NCBI GenBank assembly: GCA_964573715.1
Contig: CAZNKR010000049.1
Coordinates: 1 to 11,867, forward strand
From: SVEL01 sp964573715
GTDB lineage: Bacteria > Bacillota > Clostridia > Lachnospirales > Lachnospiraceae
DNA length: 11,867 bases
Direction: 5' to 3'
The position numbers were made by a program, and so were the translations under genes. The notes under the pieces are model-generated. The model was not told where the DNA came from, made no database searches, and worked only from the letters and a program-made list of their open reading frames with translations. Shown piece after piece: positions 5,896-11,867 of the stretch. The number at the start of each line of letters is the position of its first letter. Position 1 is the stretch's first letter.

Positions 5896-6161
5896 AAGTG
5901 TTCACGCAATATCGCCTTGATGATTACCTATATCGTCTTAGCATTGCGCAAATACAATTCATGGCGGTGGATAACACCCATACAAAGTACCTTAAAGGTT
6001 CTGACAAAAAAGCGTGGAACGACTTCAAAGCCGCTTACGATGCACAACAAAAGTTGGAAAACTTTATGTCTGGCTTGGGCGTTCACGATGACCTTAAAGA
6101 AGGCGAGGAGATTGAAATCCCCGTGCGTCGTAAGGGAACGGAAAAGAAAGAAAAGAAGTAG
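5317..6161 (+). CDS. Tail assembly chaperone, -1 frameshifted long form (G-T type)
   Basis: If ribosomes slip back one base on TTTTTTA at 5772-5778, residues 1-154 continue into the -1 frame at 5778 for another 127 residues, giving about 281 aa. The -1 frame sequence looks like real protein: EYAFGFTSDKEAEIGG soon after the junction, then a helical body (DYLYRLSIAQIQFMAVDN) and a Lys/Glu-rich end (VRRKGTEKKEKK). It is open from about 5712, has no convincing start codon or leader of its own (the ATG at 5721 lies inside the first frame's coding sequence), and ends 30 bases before the tape measure ATG. Lambda-type phages use the same G/GT arrangement, in which the T extension contacts the tail tube protein. 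A one-base undercall in the T run would instead make a single continuous gene. Confidence 0.6.
5772..5778 (+). other. -1 ribosomal slippery site T TTT TTA
   Basis: The bases lie in a run of nine T (5769-5777). In the first frame the codons are TTT (5773) and TTA (5776), so both tRNAs can re-pair one base back on TTT TTT: a classic X XXY YYZ heptamer. A second stretch, C AAA AAA (5781-5787), follows at once and may add slipping. Transcriptional slippage on T9 is an alternative mechanism. Confidence 0.55.
5801..5832 (+). other. Stem-loop downstream of the slippery site
   Basis: TTTCGGCTTC (5801-5810) pairs with GAAGCGGAAA (5823-5832), nine pairs with one G-G mismatch around a 12-base loop. It begins 22 bases after the slippery heptamer, farther than the usual 5-9 bases, so its role as a frameshift stimulator is uncertain. 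Confidence 0.28.
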
Positions 6162-6191
6162 TTTATTACGGACAATATATATACCTGAGAT

Positions 6192-9100
6192 ATGCCAAAT
6201 ACAAGTAATGACGATGTAATCATTGTTGGCTCGCTTTCCGATAAGGAATTACGCGATTCAATAGACAAGTTAGTAGATTACGTAGGCGATAAGACAACCA
6301 TAATGGCTGGCAAATTCGACGTGGCTATGGAAAAGATGAAATCGGCCATGAAAGATTTTGCCATAACTCAAAAGGTTAGCGTTGACTTGATGCAAGACGC
6401 ATGGAAACAAATGTCTGCATCTTTCGATGCTATGCTAAAGGCTCAACAAAACGCCACAAGTAGCGGAAATAATAGCGGTACGGGTGGCGGTAATTCACAA
6501 TATGCCGACAATACCGTAGGCCACTTGCAAGAAATCATTGCCTTAGAGGAAAAACGCCGTAAGGAAATGACACTTGGTAGTGATGCCTTGCGTGACCAAA
6601 ACAAACTTATCGAGGAACAAAAGACCAAGTTAAAGGGTGAAACCACAAGCGACCAAGTAAAGGCAGCACAAGCCGCCAAAAAGGAATTGCAAGAGGCATT
6701 CACCATGCCAGCGCGTGGATTGGCCGATGCTGAAAAGAAATTGCAACAATTACAAAGTCTTTCGGCAAAGTTCCAAGGCAAGGGTATTCTCGACCAAACG
6801 CAATGGAATCGCCTTAACGCACGAATCCAAGCCACACAAGAAAAAATAGACAAATTGCGCCAAAAGAAGCCTACGTCTATTCAAGATGTGTTGGGTATGG
6901 ACGAGTCGAGTGTTGATGCTATTGCAAAGAAAATGGCCGCTTTAAAGAAAGTGACCGTTGACCCACAAAATACTGCACAAGTCAAGCAATTAGGCGATGA
7001 ATACCAACGTCTAAAGCGTCTGCAAGCCGAACTGATGGGTCAGAATATCCAAGCGACGCACAGTAACAACTATCTTGCACAATCCTTTGGATATATCCGT
7101 AACCGACTTGTTTATGCTTTGACATTGGGCGCGATTACATCGTTCACAAAGCAATTGTACGAAATTCGCGGTCAATACGAATTATTAGAGCGTAGCCTTG
7201 GCGTATTGGTTAATTCATTTGAACGTGGCTCTCAAATATTCCAAGAGTTGAACCAAATGGCCATTGAAAGCCCGTTCACTCTTATGGAATTGGCTGGTGC
7301 TGCCAAACAATTGACGGCATACAACTTTGCGGCAAACGAGGTGGTTGACACTACACGCCGTCTTGCGGACATTTCTGCGGCCTTGGGCGTACCGATGGAA
7401 CGTCTTACGTATAACTTAGGACAGATACGTGCGCAAACCGTTCTGACGGCGCGAGATGCACGTGACTTTGCAAACGCTGGCTTGCCTATCGTTGCATCGT
7501 TGGCCGAACACTTTACGGAACTTGAAGGAAAGATTGTTACTACGGGTGACGTTTACGACCGTATGAGAAAGAAGATGGTGTCGTACTCCGATGTTATGGC
7601 CGTCTTAAACAAGATGACCGACGATGGCGGCAAGTTCTTTGAGTTCCAAGCCAAGCAAGCCGAAACGTTGCGCGTTCAAATGGCCAACCTTAACCTTGCA
7701 TGGAACAATATGCTTAACGACATCGGTAAGTCTAACCAAGGCTTATTGACGTTGCCGATTAGCGGATTGAAGGCATTGCTACAAAATTGGCAAACTATCG
7801 ACCGCGTTCTAAAATCCATGCTTTACACGTTCATTGGATGGAAAGCCTTGCAAATGGTTGCTATTCGTCAACAATGGGCGTGGGCTACTGCTACTGGTGC
7901 TACGGCAAAGCAAATGGGATGGTTAGCAAACGGCATTAAGGCTGTGGGCGCATCACTAAAAGCCCTTTTCCTTAATCCTTGGACGTGGGTGTTTGTTGGT
8001 ATTATGGCAGTTATCGACCTTGTGCGTCAAACAAACGCCGCAAGGGAGGCCATGCACGAACTTAACCAAGAAATCCGCGATAACGCAAGCGAGGCAAGTG
8101 AAAGCATGCTGAATTACCTGAACAACAAGGGTAATAAATCGACATTTGAACTTGCAAAACAAAACAAGTTGACTGCCGAACAAGGTGAAAGGGCGTGGGA
8201 AAGTCTTAAACAACAAATCGAACAAAGCGCATTATCCGCTAACGGACTTATTGCCGAATTATTGACAATCGAGGACGTTAACGAACGTGTGCGTGTCGGT
8301 TTTGACTATGCCGAAAGAATAAAAAAGGCGCAAGCCGCATTGCAAGACCTTAAAGATGATTCCATCAAGGTTAATACAGATGTTGGCTGGTTTGGTATGT
8401 TTGGCGAAGGATTGGTTTCCGACCTTAAAGACTATGCCGACTACATAGAAAAATATTCCGAAATAGCACGGAACAATCAAATGGCTGGCGAGGTTGCAGC
8501 TGAATGGATGCACCAAGTTGGTGTTGTTAAAGGTGCAAGGCAAGAATTTCTCGAAGAACTTGATGATACAGCAGAAAGCATCAACAACTTTATTCGTGCT
8601 TATAATATAACTGACCCGTTGCAAATCAACGAGATTTTGGAACGTGTACGTTCACAAATCAAAGCAAAGAACCCCGAAATAAAAGGCGAGGCCGCTAAGA
8701 TTTTCGACATCTCGTTAGACCAAAAGATGTATGAACTTACCAATGGTGCGGTTGACCGTAACGCAAGCCTTTGGAATATGTTTATGGAAAGATTGAAGCA
8801 CAATTCAAGTTCCGCTTTCCAAGACATAAATGACGAATGGATTAAGAAAAATACAGCATTATCAAAGGAACAACAAGAGGCCGTTGACGCAAACTTGCAA
8901 TATTTTAAGGACAGTATGCCTTATGCCTATGATGCAGTTGCAAAGATGGTTAGCGACGCAAGTCAATTGCGCATAAAGATTGGTATTACCTTTGGTGGTA
9001 CAAATGCTACTGATTTCCAAAAAGAGGTCAATAAACGTATCGCCAATGCGCCAAAGATATTAGACTTTGGCGGTGGTGCTTTCTTACCTACGAACAACGA

Positions 9101-11867
9101 CAATCTTTCATCATGGGTTAAGACACAACAACAAGCAATTAAGTCATTGCGCGAGGAAAACAAAAAGTATGCGCTTGATAATTCGCAATGGTCAAAGGAA
9201 AAGATTGCTGCAAATAACCGCGAAATCCAACAACGTAAGAATTTGCTTGATTTGTTCCACCAACCATATGCCGAGGAAAAGGAAGGCCGTAAAGGTGGAA
9301 ACCGTAAACCAGAGGACGTTGTAGCCGAAGCGTTAAAGCAAGAACTACAACTTATCCGCGAGATGCAAAGCAACTATGACAAGTTGCGTAAGTCTGGCGT
9401 TTCCAATATGGATGCTATCGACCTTGCATCAAAGGGCTACGAGGCAACTATCATACGTATCAATCAAGTTCTGTCGAAATTCGGTATAGACAAGTTCAAT
9501 GCCGCTAATTTCGCAGGAAAGGACGTGCGCAGTTTGTTGCAATCGTTAGAGGAACAACGGAAAGCCCTATTAGCAAGCGGTAAGGTGAAAACATCGTCTT
9601 TGCAAGCATTGGACGTTGAAATACAAAAACTTACCGTTGATGCAAAGACCTACGACATGAAAAAAGTCACTGACGGTTTGAATAGTGAACTTGGAAAGAT
9701 AAAGGACGAGTACGAGTTGGCTATCGAATTGGACGCAAATCCCGAACTTGGCAATATGTTTGCGGATATGTTTGGCATTGACACCGATAGTTTGCCGCAC
9801 ACGTTCGGCGAGGCTTACGACCGCGCAGTTACTATTGCAAGGAGTAAACTCGAGGAATTAAGAAAGTCCATGAACGGGACTTTTGACATTGATGGCTTTG
9901 ACCTTATGAAAACGAACATTAAAGGAGACGAAAACGGGTTATGGAATGGCATAGACATCAAAAGCGAACCGTTGAAAGAACTTATCAAGTGGCAAGATAT
10001 TTGGCGTAAGATGTTCAAGCAAAACATGGTGAAAACCGAAAAGATGCTTGACGGTTACGTTAAGAAGTACGGCAATTATTCGGATAAGGTTGCCGAAATC
10101 GAGGCGGACAGACTTGAAAAGATAAAGAAACTTAACGAGGCTTATTACACCGATGCGATGCGCAATAGTCCCGAATACAATCGCAAGCGACAAGCAATTG
10201 ATACTGCAGCTGCCAAAGAAAAGTCGCAAGCGAAATGGGATAACTTCACCAACACAAGACTGTATGTGGAATTGTTTGAAAACTTGGAACTTGCATCGAC
10301 TGGCGCGTTAATGGCAATGAAAGAAAAGTTGGACGAGGTTAAGGGTTCTATGAACAATCTTAAACCCGAACAACTAAAGCAAATAACTGCGCAATATACC
10401 AAACTTGAAAAGGAATTGATGTCACGTAATCCTTTCAAGGGCGCAATCAAACACGCCAAAGACTATATGAAAGCCGTTGGTAAGACGGGCAAACAAGCGC
10501 AAAAAGACTTTATTACGGCGCAACGTAACTACGATGCGCAAGAAAAGGTTGTTGCTGCACTTAAAGAACAATACGAACAAAAGAAAGCACAGGAACCGAC
10601 CAACACAAAGGCTATCGAAGCACTTGCACAACAATTAGGGTTAGAGGAAGATAAACTTGCAAAGTTAAAGGAAATACTTAACGCCGCCGACATGGAAGCG
10701 CAAAAGTATAACATGATGACAAAATTGTTCAAGGAACAAGCAAACGAAATCGCCGAATTATTGCAAACAATCGGACAAAACTTGCAATCGTTGGCCGACC
10801 TACGCGATAACCTACAAAGCACATTCGGCTTTGAATTTAGCGATTCTATTAACGGTGCTATTGATGGGCTTGCACGCATGGGCAAAGGCATTAGTGGCGC
10901 GGTATCAAGCGCACAAAGCGGCGACGTGTTCGGCATCGTGAATGGCGTGGTTGATGTGTTCGCTGGCATCGGTGATGGCATTGCAAGTTTGTTTGGTGAC
11001 GGTAGCGCACGAACAAAGCGTATCAACAAAGAAATAGCAAAATCCGTTGAAACCGTTAGGCAATTAAACATGGCTTACAAGGAATTGGATGCTGTGGTTA
11101 ATAACGCTATGGGCGCACAAGAATTGAAAGCAAGGCGAGAACAAATCCAAAACAAGCAAAGGCAAGTTGAGGAACTGAAACGCCAAATGCAACTTGAACA
11201 AAGCAAACGTTCAAAAGACCGCGACGATGATAAAATCAAGGAATATCAAGAATTAATACAAGACTTGGAACTTGAAATTGCAGAGTTGAAAAAAGATGTT
11301 GTTGCGAATTTGTTGGGTAGCGATATTAAGGACGCGGCAGAACAATTCGTTTCCACATGGGTTGACGCATGGAGACAAGGTGGTGACACGATGGATGCAT
11401 TAAATGAAAAGTTTGATGATATGATTGACAACATGATAGCAAAAAGTGTTGCATCTTATCTTGTTTCCAAACGCTTACAAAAGATTTTTGACGAGGTTGA
11501 CAAACTGACGGACGAAAAGTCCGAAGGAGGTGCGGAAATCACAATGAACGAATTAAAACGATTGAAAAACTTGATAGGCGACAAGTCTATTGCCGAGCAA
11601 ATTAACGATGACCTTGCCAATTTGTACGGAGCATTGGGAATAGCATTTGGTGTTAATTCTGAACAAGAAAAGAACTTGTCGGCATTACAGCAAGGCATTG
11701 CTGGTGTAAGCGAGGAAACGGCATCTGCGGTCGAAGCGTACCTCAATGGTATGTCACAACAAGCATATCTTAGAAACAACCTGTTGGTACAAATTCGTGA
11801 CACAATAATGTCGTTCGATATGGATGTTCAACTTGGGGTGTTCTCGCAAATGCTATTGCAGTTACAA
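6192..11867 (+). CDS. Tail tape measure protein (3' end outside window)
   Basis: One reading frame stays open from the ATG at 6192 to the right edge, 1892 codons. Tape measures run the length of the tail lumen, set tail length and help DNA entry. Residues 1-86 are helical and charged; 87-104 are a Gly/Ser/Asn linker; 105-290 are Lys/Gln/Glu-rich coiled coil. Residues about 298-440 match the conserved tape measure N-terminal domain, with GYIRNRLVYALTLGAITSF, then an RSLGVLVNSFERGSQIF segment, SPFTLMELAGAAKQL, and NLGQIRAQTVLTARDARDFA. A hydrophobic helix lies near 594-612 (NPWTWVFVGIMAVIDLV) and a Gly-rich hydrophobic segment near 1578-1604. A coiled coil occupies about 1647-1704. The last part (LSALQQGIAGVSEETASAVE, from about 1829) resembles C-terminal ends in Bacteroidales phages, so the stop is probably near. 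No peptidase or lysozyme motif is seen. The leader has no Shine-Dalgarno site. Confidence 0.9.
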   Translation, partial: MPNTSNDDVIIVGSLSDKELRDSIDKLVDYVGDKTTIMAGKFDVAMEKMKSAMKDFAITQKVSVDLMQDAWKQMSASFDAMLKAQQNATSSGNNSGTGGGNSQYADNTVGHLQEIIALEEKRRKEMTLGSDALRDQNKLIEEQKTKLKGETTSDQVKAAQAAKKELQEAFTMPARGLADAEKKLQQLQSLSAKFQGKGILDQTQWNRLNARIQATQEKIDKLRQKKPTSIQDVLGMDESSVDAIAKKMAALKKVTVDPQNTAQVKQLGDEYQRLKRLQAELMGQNIQATHSNNYLAQSFGYIRNRLVYALTLGAITSFTKQLYEIRGQYELLERSLGVLVNSFERGSQIFQELNQMAIESPFTLMELAGAAKQLTAYNFAANEVVDTTRRLADISAALGVPMERLTYNLGQIRAQTVLTARDARDFANAGLPIVASLAEHFTELEGKIVTTGDVYDRMRKKMVSYSDVMAVLNKMTDDGGKFFEFQAKQAETLRVQMANLNLAWNNMLNDIGKSNQGLLTLPISGLKALLQNWQTIDRVLKSMLYTFIGWKALQMVAIRQQWAWATATGATAKQMGWLANGIKAVGASLKALFLNPWTWVFVGIMAVIDLVRQTNAAREAMHELNQEIRDNASEASESMLNYLNNKGNKSTFELAKQNKLTAEQGERAWESLKQQIEQSALSANGLIAELLTIEDVNERVRVGFDYAERIKKAQAALQDLKDDSIKVNTDVGWFGMFGEGLVSDLKDYADYIEKYSEIARNNQMAGEVAAEWMHQVGVVKGARQEFLEELDDTAESINNFIRAYNITDPLQINEILERVRSQIKAKNPEIKGEAAKIFDISLDQKMYELTNGAVDRNASLWNMFMERLKHNSSSAFQDINDEWIKKNTALSKEQQEAVDANLQYFKDSMPYAYDAVAKMVSDASQLRIKIGITFGGTNATDFQKEVNKRIANAPKILDFGGGAFLPTNNDNLSSWVKTQQQAIKSLREENKKYALDNSQWSKEKIAANNREIQQRKNLLDLFHQPYAEEKEGRKGGNRKPEDVVAEALKQELQLIREMQSNYDKLRKSGVSNMDAIDLASKGYEATIIRINQVLSKFGIDKFNAANFAGKDVRSLLQSLEEQRKALLASGKVKTSSLQALDVEIQKLTVDAKTYDMKKVTDGLNSELGKIKDEYELAIELDANPELGNMFADMFGIDTDSLPHTFGEAYDRAVTIARSKLEELRKSMNGTFDIDGFDLMKTNIKGDENGLWNGIDIKSEPLKELIKWQDIWRKMFKQNMVKTEKMLDGYVKKYGNYSDKVAEIEADRLEKIKKLNEAYYTDAMRNSPEYNRKRQAIDTAAAKEKSQAKWDNFTNTRLYVELFENLELASTGALMAMKEKLDEVKGSMNNLKPEQLKQITAQYTKLEKELMSRNPFKGAIKHAKDYMKAVGKTGKQAQKDFITAQRNYDAQEKVVAALKEQYEQKKAQEPTNTKAIEALAQQLGLEEDKLAKLKEILNAADMEAQKYNMMTKLFKEQANEIAELLQTIGQNLQSLADLRDNLQSTFGFEFSDSINGAIDGLARMGKGISGAVSSAQSGDVFGIVNGVVDVFAGIGDGIASLFGDGSARTKRINKEIAKSVETVRQLNMAYKELDAVVNNAMGAQELKARREQIQNKQRQVEELKRQMQLEQSKRSKDRDDDKIKEYQELIQDLELEIAELKKDVVANLLGSDIKDAAEQFVSTWVDAWRQGGDTMDALNEKFDDMIDNMIAKSVASYLVSKRLQKIFDEVDKLTDEKSEGGAEITMNELKRLKNLIGDKSIAEQINDDLANLYGALGIAFGVNSEQEKNLSALQQGIAGVSEETASAVEAYLNGMSQQAYLRNNLLVQIRDTIMSFDMDVQLGVFSQMLLQLQ

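Noticed and set aside
5721..6161. Independent gene starting at the ATG at 5721
   Set aside because: The first 18 or so residues are read out of frame from the upstream chaperone, no ribosome-binding leader is present, and the slippery T run explains the overlap better.
8984..9000. TACCTTTG inside the tape measure gene, resembling a -7 element
   Set aside because: It lies within coding sequence with no properly spaced -33 element or downstream start, so it is most likely chance.
1..11867. Search for an accessory system (defence, toxin-antitoxin, retron, diversity-generating element, CRISPR, tRNA, insertion sequence)
   Set aside because: No reverse transcriptase, variable/template repeat pair, repeat-spacer array, tRNA-like fold or transposase sequence was seen. 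All protein-coding capacity is explained by head and tail genes.

Overview
The window is a head-to-tail structural module of a tailed, long-tailed (siphovirus-type) phage or prophage, with every recognisable gene on the + strand. The likely host is a member of the Bacteroidales (Bacteroides/Prevotella/Phocaeicola-like). This host inference rests on a -33/-7 promoter of the Bacteroidetes type (TTTG ... TATCTTTG) before the first gene, mostly A/T-rich translation leaders in place of strong Shine-Dalgarno sites, and protein features resembling phages of that group. No integrase, terminase, portal, lysis or host gene lies inside the window, so prophage and lytic phage cannot be told apart.

Layout. 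1-177: AT-rich regulatory region with a small dyad, an array of TTTGAAAA-type repeats and a promoter. 178-2905: head genes, namely a scaffold-like protein, a beta-rich head fibre/decoration-like protein and the major capsid protein. 2957-4668: four small, tightly packed genes in the order expected for head-tail joining (connector, stopper, gp10-like tail completion, tail terminator). 4708-5205: major tail tube protein, followed by a two-tier hairpin that may be a (partial) terminator. 5317-6161: tail assembly chaperone, probably made as a short form (192 aa) and a -1 frameshifted long form (about 281 aa) through a T9 slippery run. 6192-11867: a very large tape measure protein (at least 1892 aa) that runs off the right edge.

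The genes form one assembly line: scaffold and capsid protein build the prohead, the joining proteins close the neck, and the chaperone pair coats the tape measure while tail tube protein polymerises along it. The tape length predicts an unusually long tail, roughly 280 nm or more.

I found no defence, toxin, retron, CRISPR or other accessory system. The most striking signal is compositional: by eye I find no GATC, no CCGG and no CTAG anywhere in 11.9 kb, although other 4-base palindromes are present. This suggests long selection against restriction sites. Other points worth checking are the promoter-proximal repeat array, the frameshift site, the post-tail-tube hairpin and a shared ribosome-binding leader on the capsid and tail tube genes.
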